A program made the position numbers and the translations under genes. The notes beneath the pieces were generated by a model that was given only the letters and a program-made list of their open reading frames with translations, was not told the DNA's origin and searched no databases. DNA of 64,000 nt from an uncultured Sphingomonadaceae bacterium (GTDB taxonomy: Bacteria; Pseudomonadota; Alphaproteobacteria; Sphingomonadales; Sphingomonadaceae): contig CANMEE010000002.1 in NCBI GenBank assembly GCA_947496865.1, forward strand, positions 372,001 through 436,000, read 5' to 3'. Below are positions 16,255-25,502 of the stretch, one piece after another. Each line of letters opens with the position of its first letter. Within the stretch, counting starts at the first letter, position 1.

Positions 16255-19172
16255 TGTATAAAAATTTCAACGCCACGGATCGCGTTATTAAATCATTCGT
16301 TTTTTTCGCAGGGCTCATTTTGTCTGTTTTGGCAGCGCCAGTTCAGGCTCAGAGCGCCGAATCTGAAACCAGCGCAGAACAACCTTGGCTATATCAGGGC
16401 AGTGATGTCCCGATCGATAAAAGCTGGACCTTTGGCACGTTGGATAATGGTCTGCGCTATGCGGTCAAAAATAACGGTGTCCCGCCGGGCCAAGTCTCCA
16501 TTCGGGTGCGTGTCGATGTTGGTTCGTTGATGGAAAGAGAAAATGAACAAGGCTTTGCCCATTTCATGGAACATCTATCTTTCCGAGGTTCCGAGTATGT
16601 TCCGGACGGTGAAGCGAAACGCGTGTGGCAGCGCCTAGGCGCGACTTTTGGTAGCGATAGCAACGCGGAAACAACACCTACTCAAACGGTTTACAAGCTA
16701 GATCTTCCCAACGCCAATCCGACAAGTCTGGATGAGAGCATCAAAATTATTTCCGGGATGATTAGCGCGCCTGGTCTGAACGCAACAGCGGTCTCCGCCG
16801 AGCGTCCTGTGGTCATGGCCGAACTACGGGAGCGTCAAGGACCGCAGACAATAGTGCAGGATGCAACGCGCGAGCTATTCTTCGCAAATCAGCGACTGGC
16901 CAGCCGGGCTCCAATAGGTAAGGCCGAGACGCTAAGTGCGGCAACGCCCCAGATGCTGCAACTTTTTCATCAACGTTGGTATCGCCCAGAGAATACAGTG
17001 ATCGTGGTTGCCGGAGATGGAGATCCGGCTGAATTCGAGGCTCTTTTGAAGAAGCATTTCTCTGATTGGAAAGGCAAAGGCGAGGCGGGCATCGCCCCAG
17101 AATTTGGTGATCCCGATGCCGATGCGGACAAGAGCCGGGTTCTGATCCAGCCTAGTTTGCCGCGTTTTATATCCTTGGCGACCCTCCGGCCATGGCGGCA
17201 AGTTGATGATACGATCGCCTATAATCAACAATTGCTGATTGACTTGCTGGCGCTGCAAATGATCAATCGCCGGCTAGAGGCGCGGGCCAGAGCAGGGGGA
17301 AGCTATCTGCAGGCAAATGTAAACCAGGAAGATATTAGTCGGTCCACCGACGGGACATTTGTCAATATCGTCCCGCTCAGCGACGATTGGGCCGCGGCAT
17401 TGAGAGACGTTCGGGGAGTGATTGCAGACGCGACAACACAGGCACCATCGGAAGAGGATATCGCGCGGGAAATAGCCGAGTTTGATGCGGCTCTGGCCAT
17501 TGGTGCGGAAGGTTACCCGACAGAGGCTGCGCGCAAACAAGCCGACGATATTGTCAACGCAGTCGATATCAGGGAAACCGTTGCAACACCGCAAACGGCA
17601 TTAGATGTATTTCGCGATATGCGGGACCTTTATACGCCGCAACGGTTGCTTGAATCGACGCAAAAATTGTTTGACGGCGTGGCAACAAGAGCGTTGCTAA
17701 CCTCTCCCACAATAGTGGCTGACGGCAATAGTAAACTGGCCGCGGTTCTTACGGAAAAGGTAAAGGCTGCGACAAATGCACGGGTAGAGCAAGCCAAGCT
17801 CGGTTTTGACGCGTTGCCGCGCATTGGACGAAAGGGCAAAATCGCTTCAACAGAGCAGGTTTCTCGGTTTGAAATTGAAAAACTGGTCTTGTCCAATGGT
17901 GTCCGAGTGCTGCTGTTCCCCAATACAGCAGAACGCAACAAAATCATGGTCAATGCGCGCTTTGGCAAGGGGTATAGCGGGCTGAACCCAGATGAAGACG
18001 GACTTGCATGGACCGGCGCGATGGCCTTGATGGCCAGCGGCATCGGAGACCTTGGTCAGGAAGAATTGGATAAAATAACAACCGGCAGAAGGATCGGATT
18101 GGGTTTTGAAATTGATAATGATGCTTTTGAAATCAAAGCCGATACAAGGGCTGCGGATCTGGAAGACCAACTGCATCTCATCGCTGCTAAGCTACAATAT
18201 CCACGTTGGGACGATGCACCGGTTATTCGCGGTCGGGCAGCTTCGCTGATCGGGTATGATAGTTTTGCCGCTTCCCCCCAAGCTGTGCTTCAGCGAGATT
18301 TGGAATGGTTGGTGCGCGGCAAGGATCCTCGCTGGAAGACTCCAGATAAAGAGGATTTTGACGCTCTGACGCCAAAGGATTTTAAAAATTTCTGGAAGCC
18401 GATCTTGACCAGCGGTCCGATTGAATTGATGCTGTTTGGTGATTTTGATCGGGATGAAGCGGTTCAGGCGGTTTTGAAAACATTTGGTGCGCTGCGCAGG
18501 CGTAAGGTGGAGAATATTCCCAACGGCGGAACATCGCCCATGTTTCCAATCCCCAAAGCGGGCCCTGAAATTCTTGTTCACAAAGGTGATGCCCAGCGAG
18601 CGGCGGCGTTGGTCGCGTGGCCAACGGGCGGCGGAATCGAAGATATCAAAGAAAGCCGCCAGTTGGAAGTATTGGTATCGATTTTCAATGACCGTATGTT
18701 TGAAATTCTGCGTTCCAAGGAAGGCGCAAGCTATAGTCCGCAGGTCGTTAACAGCTGGCCGGTCGCATTCCAAACCGGTGGCTACATCAGCGCATCAAGT
18801 CAATTGACGCCAGAAAATGTCGATCGTTTCTACGGTGTCGCAGAATTAATCGCCAAAGACCTGCGCGAAAAGCCGGTTAGTCCTGATGAATTGAAACGGG
18901 TTGTTGAACCACTCCGTCAACTGATTTCGCGGGCAAGTAGCGGTAACAGTTTCTGGATGAGTCAGCTGGAAGGGGCGAGTTATAATCCCAAAAAATTCTC
19001 AGTTCTTGGCACATTGCTAAGTGACTATACGGTAATTACGCCGGAAGAAGTGCAGCAGCTTGCGCAAAAATATCTAAAGGACTCAACCAAATGGAAACTG
19101 GTGGTCTTGCCAGAAGGAAACAAAAAAGCGGCTGCCATGCGAGATTCCGCTTCTTCTTCAGTTTCTAGATAG
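16254..19172 (+). CDS. Exported M16 family zinc metalloprotease (pitrilysin-like)
   Basis: A 972-residue protein with an N-terminal signal peptide (VFFAGLILSVLAAPVQAQ). It has two M16 repeats. The first holds the inverted zinc motif H103-F-M-E106-H107 and the R/Y-containing substrate region; the second repeat, from about residue 560, has no zinc motif and serves as the inactive half. It is therefore probably a periplasmic clam-shell peptidase that degrades peptides or misfolded envelope proteins. The ATG at 16254 places the signal peptide correctly; the frame is open to 16155 but that would spoil it. The gene stands alone and ends 18 bases from the convergent redoxin gene. Confidence 0.9.
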   Translation: MYKNFNATDRVIKSFVFFAGLILSVLAAPVQAQSAESETSAEQPWLYQGSDVPIDKSWTFGTLDNGLRYAVKNNGVPPGQVSIRVRVDVGSLMERENEQGFAHFMEHLSFRGSEYVPDGEAKRVWQRLGATFGSDSNAETTPTQTVYKLDLPNANPTSLDESIKIISGMISAPGLNATAVSAERPVVMAELRERQGPQTIVQDATRELFFANQRLASRAPIGKAETLSAATPQMLQLFHQRWYRPENTVIVVAGDGDPAEFEALLKKHFSDWKGKGEAGIAPEFGDPDADADKSRVLIQPSLPRFISLATLRPWRQVDDTIAYNQQLLIDLLALQMINRRLEARARAGGSYLQANVNQEDISRSTDGTFVNIVPLSDDWAAALRDVRGVIADATTQAPSEEDIAREIAEFDAALAIGAEGYPTEAARKQADDIVNAVDIRETVATPQTALDVFRDMRDLYTPQRLLESTQKLFDGVATRALLTSPTIVADGNSKLAAVLTEKVKAATNARVEQAKLGFDALPRIGRKGKIASTEQVSRFEIEKLVLSNGVRVLLFPNTAERNKIMVNARFGKGYSGLNPDEDGLAWTGAMALMASGIGDLGQEELDKITTGRRIGLGFEIDNDAFEIKADTRAADLEDQLHLIAAKLQYPRWDDAPVIRGRAASLIGYDSFAASPQAVLQRDLEWLVRGKDPRWKTPDKEDFDALTPKDFKNFWKPILTSGPIELMLFGDFDRDEAVQAVLKTFGALRRRKVENIPNGGTSPMFPIPKAGPEILVHKGDAQRAAALVAWPTGGGIEDIKESRQLEVLVSIFNDRMFEILRSKEGASYSPQVVNSWPVAFQTGGYISASSQLTPENVDRFYGVAELIAKDLREKPVSPDELKRVVEPLRQLISRASSGNSFWMSQLEGASYNPKKFSVLGTLLSDYTVITPEEVQQLAQKYLKDSTKWKLVVLPEGNKKAAAMRDSASSSVSR

Positions 19173-19190
19173 GCCTCGTAGGCACCGACG

Positions 19191-19820
19191 TTAAATCGCG
19201 TCTACTATTGCCAATACCTGCTCGTTAGTGGGGCGTTTTTTAAAGTCCCCCGATACCGATTTGGCGGTGATTTTGCCGTCTTTGTCGATGACCACGACGG
19301 AAGCATAAGGGACACCTACAGCTTTCCCTTCGGTATATTGCGGGTCACGCAGGCCAAAGGCATCGATTGCTGCTGAGCGCTCGTCTGACAGCATCGCATA
19401 GTCCAGCATCTGATTTTTTGAGAAGCGATCCTGACTTTCAACCGCGTCATAGCTCACACCATATAATTTATACCCGCGTTCCGCGAGATCGCCGACGATG
19501 GCGTTAATGCCCTTTAACTGCGTTTGGCAAAAGGGGCACCATTCTACCGATCGGGTGAAGACCAGAATCGCCGGGCCATTTTCTAAAATGGTGGCAAGGG
19601 TCTGATCACCATCTCCGGTAGCAAATTTTGCCTGTAAAGGAGCCGCTTCGCCAACTGCAAGGCCAGCATCTATGGTTTCAATCTCTGTTACGTCCTCGCT
19701 CGCGATCGGGCTCTGGACTTCACTAGCGTCAGTTCCTTGATTGGCTGGGCTTTCGGATTCTGAACAGGATGCAATGGCCAATGCAGGGGCGAGTGCGCAA
19801 AGAGAGATGATGCGTTTCAA
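19191..19820 (-). CDS. Redoxin (AhpC/TSA-type peroxiredoxin-like) lipoprotein
   Basis: A 209-residue thioredoxin-fold protein with the CxxC site in SVEWCPFCQTQL, of the AhpC/TSA-redoxin group, and the NKDGKI/VVIDKDGKI strand typical of it. I take a TTG at 19820 as start: AGGAG lies seven bases upstream, and it gives a short lipoprotein signal with lipobox IASC at residue 16-19. The ATG at 19907 would put 29 charged residues before the signal. It is probably anchored to the envelope and reduces peroxides or disulfides there. It lies downstream of hslU on the same strand after 113 bases. Confidence 0.8.
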   Translation of the reverse strand: MKRIISLCALAPALAIASCSESESPANQGTDASEVQSPIASEDVTEIETIDAGLAVGEAAPLQAKFATGDGDQTLATILENGPAILVFTRSVEWCPFCQTQLKGINAIVGDLAERGYKLYGVSYDAVESQDRFSKNQMLDYAMLSDERSAAIDAFGLRDPQYTEGKAVGVPYASVVVIDKDGKITAKSVSGDFKKRPTNEQVLAIVDAI

Positions 19821-19933
19821 AGTAAGGCTCCTAAAGTTTGTCAGAGATAATTCGTCCCAAAATAGGCTTTGGTTACAAGCGAACACCTGTTTTTGTGACG
19901 AGGGCACCTCCGTCTGATAGAAATTATTGGGCG

Positions 19934-21235
19934 CTATAACACATATTTGGACAAGTCCGTATCTTTGGCAACATCGGACAATTGACCGTCAACATAGGCG
20001 GCATCAACCACAATGGTCTCGCCCTTGCGGTCCTCAGCGTCGAAGCTGATTTCCTCGAGCAGCTTTTCCATCACGGTCTGTAGCCTGCGAGCGCCGATAT
20101 TCTCGACTGTTTCGTTTACATTGGCCGCTATCTCCGCCAGCTTTTTAATCGCATCGGCTGTAATGTCGATCGTAACTTCTTCTGTGCCCAACAAAGCAAT
20201 ATATTGTCGTGGAAGATTGGCTTTTGTTTCGGTTAGAATTCGAACAAAATCCTCTTCTGTTAGCGCGCGCAATTCGACCCGTATAGGCAGCCGCCCTTGC
20301 AGTTCTGGCAGCATGTCACTGGGCTTGGAAATCGAAAAAGCACCAGACGCAATGAAGAGAATATGGTCGGTTTTCATTGGGCCATATTTGGTTGCGACAG
20401 TGGTACCCTCGATCAGCGGCAAAAGATCGCGTTGCACCCCTTCTCGGCTAACCGAACCACCACGAACGTCGCTGACTGCGATCTTGTCAATTTCGTCGAG
20501 GAAGACGATCCCGTTCGACTCTGCATCTGTAATGGCCGAACGCGCGATGTCGTCATCATCAAGGCGTTTGTCGGATTCCTCTTCGATCAATTTGTCCCAA
20601 GCATCCGCAACGCGCATCTTGCGGCGTTTTTTGGGATTCTGACCAAGGGCCTTGCCCATCATGTCAGACAGGTTAATCATACCAACCTGACCCGACATTC
20701 CCGGGATGTCCATAGATGCTGCGGGTGCATCCTCCACTTCGATCTCGATTTCGGTGTCATTCATATGATTATCGACGACTCGCTGGCGAAAGCTTTCTCG
20801 CGTAGCTTCACTGGCATTTTCGCCGCAAAGGACGTCTAGCAGTCGCTTCATTGCCGCGTCAGTCGCTGCTTCACGAACGGCTAACCGGCGACGTTCCCGC
20901 TCGAGGCGCACGGCTTCTTCCGCAAGATCGCGCGCAATCTGTTCCACGTCCCGACCAACATAGCCAACTTCGGTAAACTTGGTCGCTTCAATCTTGATGA
21001 ATGGTGCATCAGCCAGTTTTGCAAGGCGCCTGGAAATCTCGGTTTTACCGCAACCGGTGGGCCCGATCATAAGGATGTTTTTTGGTGTGACTTCGTCTCG
21101 CAATTCCGCGGGCAGTTTTTGACGCCGCCAGCGGTTACGCATAGCGACGGCGACGGCGCGTTTTGCGTCCTGCTGGCCGACAATATGTTCGTCCAGCGCC
21201 TTTACAATGGCCTTGGGGGTAAGATTATCTAGCAT
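19934..21235 (-). CDS. hslU: ATP-dependent protease ATPase subunit HslU (ClpY)
   Basis: A 433-residue AAA+ unfoldase of the HslUV proteasome-like complex. Walker A is [11 protein letters not shown], Walker B is VFLDEIDKI, and the intermediate I-domain lies between ([22 protein letters not shown] region). The C-terminal tail ends DTDLSKYVL, matching the conserved tail that docks into HslV. It is encoded 60 bases after hslV, the standard order, and the two are surely co-transcribed. Confidence 0.97.
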   Translation of the reverse strand: MLDNLTPKAIVKALDEHIVGQQDAKRAVAVAMRNRWRRQKLPAELRDEVTPKNILMIGPTGCGKTEISRRLAKLADAPFIKIEATKFTEVGYVGRDVEQIARDLAEEAVRLERERRRLAVREAATDAAMKRLLDVLCGENASEATRESFRQRVVDNHMNDTEIEIEVEDAPAASMDIPGMSGQVGMINLSDMMGKALGQNPKKRRKMRVADAWDKLIEEESDKRLDDDDIARSAITDAESNGIVFLDEIDKIAVSDVRGGSVSREGVQRDLLPLIEGTTVATKYGPMKTDHILFIASGAFSISKPSDMLPELQGRLPIRVELRALTEEDFVRILTETKANLPRQYIALLGTEEVTIDITADAIKKLAEIAANVNETVENIGARRLQTVMEKLLEEISFDAEDRKGETIVVDAAYVDGQLSDVAKDTDLSKYVL

Positions 21236-21295
21236 ATTAAACCTTTGATGGAATCAAATGGGAAAATTGTCGGTCGAACGAGTGAATCTAGCAAC

Positions 21296-21862
21296 TTAGG
21301 TGTTGCTATCCAGTGTTTCGACGGTGACCTGATCATTGGTGTACACGCACACTTCTCCGGCGATAGTCATGGCCTTGCGCGCAAGTTTTTCAGCGTCTTT
21401 TTCATAGTCGATCAGCGCTCTAGCGGCGGCGAGGGCGAAGTTGCCGCCTGATCCAATGGCCGCAATGCCCTTGGTTGGCTCCAGCACATCACCATTGCCG
21501 GTGAGGATCAATGTCACGTCTTTATCGGCGACGATCATCATGGCTTCGAGATTGCGTAAATATTTATCCGTGCGCCAGTCTTTGGCTAGCTCCACCGCGG
21601 CCCGCATCAACTGGCCATTATGGCGTTCCAGCTTTGCTTCGAGGCGTTCGAACAATGTAAAGGCGTCTGCTGTAGCGCCTGCGAAACCGCCGATAACGGA
21701 ACCGTCATGGAGTTGGCGGACTTTGCGGGCATTGGGTTTCATTACGGTTTGACCCATAGAAACCTGACCATCGCCGGCGACGATCACTTTGCCATTTTTG
21801 CGGACGGAGAGGATGGTGGTGCCATGCCATTGTTGCATGCCATGCTGCTGATTTTCTGTCAT
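21296..21862 (-). CDS. hslV: ATP-dependent protease proteolytic subunit HslV (ClpQ)
   Basis: A 188-residue threonine protease. The catalytic N-terminal Thr lies in [20 protein letters not shown], so a propeptide of about 14 residues ([14 protein letters not shown]) must be removed; the second ATG inside it (21838) would give a six-residue propeptide. The frame is open to 21970, but the additional residues have no family similarity. It forms a dodecamer capped by HslU and degrades heat-shock and regulatory substrates in the cytoplasm. Confidence 0.96.
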   Translation of the reverse strand: MTENQQHGMQQWHGTTILSVRKNGKVIVAGDGQVSMGQTVMKPNARKVRQLHDGSVIGGFAGATADAFTLFERLEAKLERHNGQLMRAAVELAKDWRTDKYLRNLEAMMIVADKDVTLILTGNGDVLEPTKGIAAIGSGGNFALAAARALIDYEKDAEKLARKAMTIAGEVCVYTNDQVTVETLDSNT

Positions 21863-21951
21863 AAAACCGATATGGGAAATCTGAAGGTCAAGTGCAACCG
21901 CTGGAATGTCACTCGGCACTATTTTGGTATTTTCGGGTGGGTGGATGCCGC

Positions 21952-21981
21952 AAAAAAAAATGGCGACCAAAAGGCCGCCAT
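21952..21981 (-). terminator. Intrinsic terminator of the small exported protein gene
   Basis: On the minus strand a 9-base stem (ATGGCGGCC with GGTCGCCAT, one mismatch) with a TTTT loop is followed by nine consecutive T. It lies 25 bases after the stop of the gene at 22006-22254 and separates it from hslV. Confidence 0.85.
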
Positions 21982-22005
21982 CTTAAATTCGTTTAGCGCC
22001 TGAAT

Positions 22006-22254
22006 TCAGGGGCTTGTTGGATCGTCGTCGCTTCCGTCAGCAGCGATAATGATACCACCGATAACTGCAGCAGCGGCGAGAACAGCAATGATGATGCCCG
22101 ATCCGCCAGCAAGCTTTTCTTCTTCGGCTGCAGATGCGTCAGCACGAACAGCTTGAGAAACTTTGGATACTGGCTGAGCTGCCTGTGCGAACACAGGTGT
22201 AGCAACCAGAGATGCAGCTGCGATTGCAGCCATACTAATTTTACCGAAACGCAT
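22006..22254 (-). CDS. Small exported, membrane-anchored protein of unknown function
   Basis: An 82-residue protein. The signal peptide MRFGKISMAAIAAASLVATP ends near VFAQA. A second hydrophobic segment (GIIIAVLAAAAVIGGIIIAA) follows, then an acidic end (DGSDDDPTSP). The ATG at 22254 has an excellent AAGGAG seven bases upstream; an ATG ten codons earlier is less likely. Similar short signal-plus-TM proteins with a GG/AA-rich helix and acidic tail are frequent in sphingomonads but have no known function. It has its own strong terminator, which suggests an independent and possibly abundant transcript. Confidence 0.75.
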   Translation of the reverse strand: MRFGKISMAAIAAASLVATPVFAQAAQPVSKVSQAVRADASAAEEEKLAGGSGIIIAVLAAAAVIGGIIIAADGSDDDPTSP

Positions 22255-22509
22255 AATTTGCTCCTTCAGGGTTTCGCATTTCACTCAATACGAAACACCA
22301 CGTGCCATAGCAATTGTTTGAAATCAACCACATTCACCGTTTCACTGCTAAATATCGAGCAATGTTGCAAAGATCACACAATCGTTAGTTTGCGTCCATT
22401 TGTGGTTGATAAGGTTATTCCACGCTGCCGAAAGAAGTGTGTCATCTTAATACACGCTATCCGACCGGTAATTATCTCATAGATTCCATAGCTAATAATT
22501 TGTTAACCA

Positions 22510-22734
22510 ATGGCTATGAAACACAACCTGAGTCGCCCGCTAGTCTTACGTAATGAAGGCGCGAAGCATCCTTTTCGTCTGAGCTTGTCATTGGACGCAC
22601 TGGCGCTGACCGAGCCAAAAGTTGTGGCAGAGGAAATTGAAGCGCCGCCAAAAAAGTGGTTTAACGAGGACGCTAGTCTCTTTGTGCTCAGCTTTTCAGC
22701 ATTTTTCACGGCATTTTATTTGTTTATTGTTTGA
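22510..22734 (+). CDS. Small protein with C-terminal membrane anchor, unknown
   Basis: A 74-residue protein with a polar N-terminal part and a single C-terminal hydrophobic helix (LFVLSFSAFFTAFYLFIV), hence possibly tail-anchored with the N-terminus in the cytoplasm. The start may be the first or third codon (MAMKHNLS). No ribosome site is visible. The composition looks protein-like rather than random, but I do not recognise the family. It stands alone between the small exported gene and the convergent MFS gene. Confidence 0.5.
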   Translation: MAMKHNLSRPLVLRNEGAKHPFRLSLSLDALALTEPKVVAEEIEAPPKKWFNEDASLFVLSFSAFFTAFYLFIV

Positions 22735-22770
22735 ACCGGTTGATTTGACCATTTCAACTGTAAAATCCGT

Positions 22771-24057
22771 CTAGTCGCAAGCCAGATGTAGTTGCTGGCC
22801 TAACCAAGCAGCGACAACGCACATCGCAGCCACCAACAACAGCTGCTCTGTCGTTGAGACACCCATGATACTCAACCCCAGAGCAGCCAGTGCGCCCAGC
22901 ACCATGCATCCCGAGTTGACGACATTGTTGGCCGCAATGGTTCTGGCAGTTTCGCTGATATCAACGGTTGTAGTGAGAAATGCGTAGAGCGGAACAACGA
23001 ACATGCCGCCAAAGACAGAGACGCCAACCAATGTTCCGAGCAGGGCCCATGCACCATCGTGCATCATGAATGTGCTGAATGTGTAAAGCTCACCGTTGGG
23101 GAGGCCTTCCCAGCCGCGTGCGATAAAGAAAAGTATCATCACGAAAACCCCCATGCCAATGACGCTAATGGGCGCATAGCGTGCCGAGACTTCGCTTTTC
23201 AGCAGGCGGTTGATTAGGATCGATCCAATAGCGATGCCAATGGAGAAGACCCCCAGAAACAGGCTTGCCACCGCAGGCGTCGCGGTAAGGACATTCTCGA
23301 CCAAAGGGGGAAACTGGATGATCAGAACGGATCCAATCGTCCAGAAAAAGCTAATCGCAACGATCGCAAGATATAGTCGACGAATATGCAATGTCGCAGA
23401 AATCAATTTGATGGATGACCGAATGAAATTGAAATCAATTTTCTCGACTTCTTTTTGTGGTGGCGCGCTGGGCATAAACTGCGCCCCGATACGGCCGATG
23501 ATAGCTACAAAAAATACGGAGATTACCGCCAGTTCAACGCCATTGCCGTTTCGATCAATAATGATTCCACCCAATATCGTACCGGCCAATATTGCGATGT
23601 AAGTGCCAGCCTCTACCAATCCTGTGCCAGCTAAAACTTCGTCTTTTTCCAGATGCTGCGGCAAAATTGCGTATTTGATCGGGCCAAAAAAGGTAGATTG
23701 TAGGCCAAGCAGAAACAATGCGGTTAACATGATCGGAATTGATTGAATCCACAGGCCGACCCCTCCGATAATGGCAATGGCTATTTCCAGTGTTTTGACG
23801 AGCCGCGTTATGCGCGCCTTGTCATAATTATCCGCCAGTTGTCCGGCGAGTGAAGAAAATAGGAAGAAGGGTAAAATGAAAATCCCGGAAGCCAAGGCGT
23901 TAAACTGGAAATCCTGCGCGGGGTCTTTGTAAATTCCATAGGTCACCAATATGACCATAGAAAATTTGAATAAATTGTCGTTAAAAGCGCCGAGCATCTG
24001 TGTGATAAAAAGCGGCCAAAAACGCCGTTTGGCCAATAATCTGAGGGCTGATGACAT
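22771..24057 (-). CDS. MFS transporter, LplT/lysophospholipid-type
   Basis: About 428 residues and 12 predicted membrane helices. The N-terminal RRFWPLFITQMLGAFNDNLFKFSMVILVTYG is the hallmark of the LplT group, also found as the N-terminal half of acyl-ACP phospholipid O-acyltransferases; these flip lysophospholipids across the inner membrane. The acyltransferase half is absent here. The ATG at 24057 fits the family start, with AGGAA 12 bases upstream; ATGs at 24114 and beyond are alternatives. It is divergent from pgsA, another phospholipid gene. Confidence 0.82.
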   Translation of the reverse strand: MSSALRLLAKRRFWPLFITQMLGAFNDNLFKFSMVILVTYGIYKDPAQDFQFNALASGIFILPFFLFSSLAGQLADNYDKARITRLVKTLEIAIAIIGGVGLWIQSIPIMLTALFLLGLQSTFFGPIKYAILPQHLEKDEVLAGTGLVEAGTYIAILAGTILGGIIIDRNGNGVELAVISVFFVAIIGRIGAQFMPSAPPQKEVEKIDFNFIRSSIKLISATLHIRRLYLAIVAISFFWTIGSVLIIQFPPLVENVLTATPAVASLFLGVFSIGIAIGSILINRLLKSEVSARYAPISVIGMGVFVMILFFIARGWEGLPNGELYTFSTFMMHDGAWALLGTLVGVSVFGGMFVVPLYAFLTTTVDISETARTIAANNVVNSGCMVLGALAALGLSIMGVSTTEQLLLVAAMCVVAAWLGQQLHLACD

Positions 24058-24220
24058 TTTTTTGGAAAATTCCTGTTGTTGAACATTGTCAGACAGGGGG
24101 ACTGGATTGACCATCACCCTAGCGATGTTGCGTGATAGCGCAAGGCGTTGGGTGCTCGAAAATTTATGCACTAATGTTAGGATCGTCAGGATAAGATTTA
24201 ACTTTACGCAAAACCTCGTT

Positions 24221-24787
24221 ATGGCAGCGATCAATATGTTGAATTTGCCAAATATCTTGACGCTTTCCCGTATATTCACGGTACCCTTTCTGGTCGGTTT
24301 ACTGTGGTGGCCGGACTGGAAGTTGGGTTATCTGCTGGCAACTGTGCTTTATGCACTGATGGCCATTACAGATTATTTTGACGGTTATCTCGCGCGGTCT
24401 CAGGGCACAGTGTCCAAGCTAGGCATTTTTCTTGATCCGATTGCTGACAAAATCATGGTCGCATCGGTCATACTTATCCTCTGTGCGACAGGCGATATTG
24501 AGGGTTATAACGTCATAGCTGCTTTGATTATTTTACTTCGCGAGATCGCAGTGTCGGGATTGCGAGAGTTTCTAGCTGGGCTTCAGGTCAGTGTTCCGGT
24601 GTCGCAGCTGGCAAAGTGGAAAACGACCTTCCAGTTGGTCTCTCTTGGCGCGCTGATATTGGCCGGCGGTTTGCCACAATTTGAGTTTATCCAAATACTT
24701 GGTATTTGGACGCTTTGGGCTGCGGCCATATTGACGCTGATCACTGGCTGGGACTATCTTCGGGTCGGCCTGAAGCATATGGATTAA
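24221..24787 (+). CDS. pgsA: CDP-diacylglycerol-glycerol-3-phosphate 3-phosphatidyltransferase
   Basis: A 188-residue CDP-alcohol phosphatidyltransferase that makes phosphatidylglycerophosphate, the committed step to phosphatidylglycerol and cardiolipin. The signature D-G-x2-A-R-x8-G-x3-D-x3-D is seen in FDGYLARSQGTVSKLGIFLD followed by PIAD. Several membrane helices follow. The start is the ATG at 24221 or the one at 24236 (MLNLPNILTLSRI). It is followed 11 bases later by moaD, so pgsA-moaD-moaE are probably co-transcribed, an arrangement seen in other alphaproteobacteria. Confidence 0.95.
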   Translation: MAAINMLNLPNILTLSRIFTVPFLVGLLWWPDWKLGYLLATVLYALMAITDYFDGYLARSQGTVSKLGIFLDPIADKIMVASVILILCATGDIEGYNVIAALIILLREIAVSGLREFLAGLQVSVPVSQLAKWKTTFQLVSLGALILAGGLPQFEFIQILGIWTLWAAAILTLITGWDYLRVGLKHMD

Positions 24788-24798
24788 CGGCCCCCACC

Positions 24799-25062
24799 AT
24801 GACATGTCAGATCAACATCGTATATTTTTCATGGGTGAAGGAACGGCTTGGCCGCGACCAAGAGTTGATTGTTTATCCGGCAGGTGTCGAGACAATTGAC
24901 GATCTTGTGGGTCATCTTAAGGGTACTGATTCGATCTATCAGCACGTCTTTTCCGACCTGAAAAAACTCCGCTTTGCATTGGATCAGGATTTTGTGGGGC
25001 TAGAAGCGCCGCTAGGCAATTCGGAGGAACTGGCAATATTCCCGCCGGTAACAGGCGGATGA
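24799..25062 (+). CDS. moaD: Molybdopterin synthase small (sulfur carrier) subunit
   Basis: An 87-residue ubiquitin-fold sulfur carrier. It starts MTCQINIVYFSWVKERLG and ends PPVTGG, whose terminal Gly-Gly is adenylated and thiocarboxylated to donate sulfur to cyclic pyranopterin. The ATG at 24799 leaves 11 bases after pgsA. Its stop overlaps the moaE ATG by four bases, matching the tight subunit pair. Confidence 0.94.
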   Translation: MTCQINIVYFSWVKERLGRDQELIVYPAGVETIDDLVGHLKGTDSIYQHVFSDLKKLRFALDQDFVGLEAPLGNSEELAIFPPVTGG

Positions 25063-25502
25063 TCAAGATATTAGTCCGGGGCGATGATTTTGATGCTGGC
25101 GCCGAGATTACCAATCTTTCGGCGCTCGGCGGTGGGGCCGTGGCCAGTTTTATAGGGCAGGTGAGGGGCGATGGTGAACTTGAGGCCCTAGAGCTGGAAC
25201 ATTATCCAGCGATGACCGAAAAAGCCTTGCGAAAAATTGCCGAGAAAGCTGACGAACAATGGGCTTTGCACGGGGTCACCATCATTCATCGCATCGGGCG
25301 GTTGAAAGTTGGAGAACAGATTGTTCTCGCCTGCACCTGTTCGGATCATCGGCAGGCGGCGATTGAATCCTGCTCCTTCATTATGGATCAACTTAAAACA
25401 GTCGCGCCATTTTGGAAAAAAGAGATAAAGAAAGACGGCAGCGAGAGCTGGGTAGAGGAACGTCAATCGGATATTGATGCTGCCAAAAGTTGGAACGACT
25501 AA
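25059..25502 (+). CDS. moaE: Molybdopterin synthase catalytic subunit
   Basis: A 147-residue MoaE protein that converts precursor Z to molybdopterin with MoaD. Family blocks are GAVASFIGQVR, LELEHYPAMTEKAL, HRIGRLKVGEQIV and the catalytic PFWKKE lysines. It is the third gene of pgsA-moaD-moaE, and its stop overlaps the convergent oxyR stop by four bases (CTAA). The MOSC protein elsewhere in the window is another Moco-linked gene. Confidence 0.96.
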   Translation: MIKILVRGDDFDAGAEITNLSALGGGAVASFIGQVRGDGELEALELEHYPAMTEKALRKIAEKADEQWALHGVTIIHRIGRLKVGEQIVLACTCSDHRQAAIESCSFIMDQLKTVAPFWKKEIKKDGSESWVEERQSDIDAAKSWND

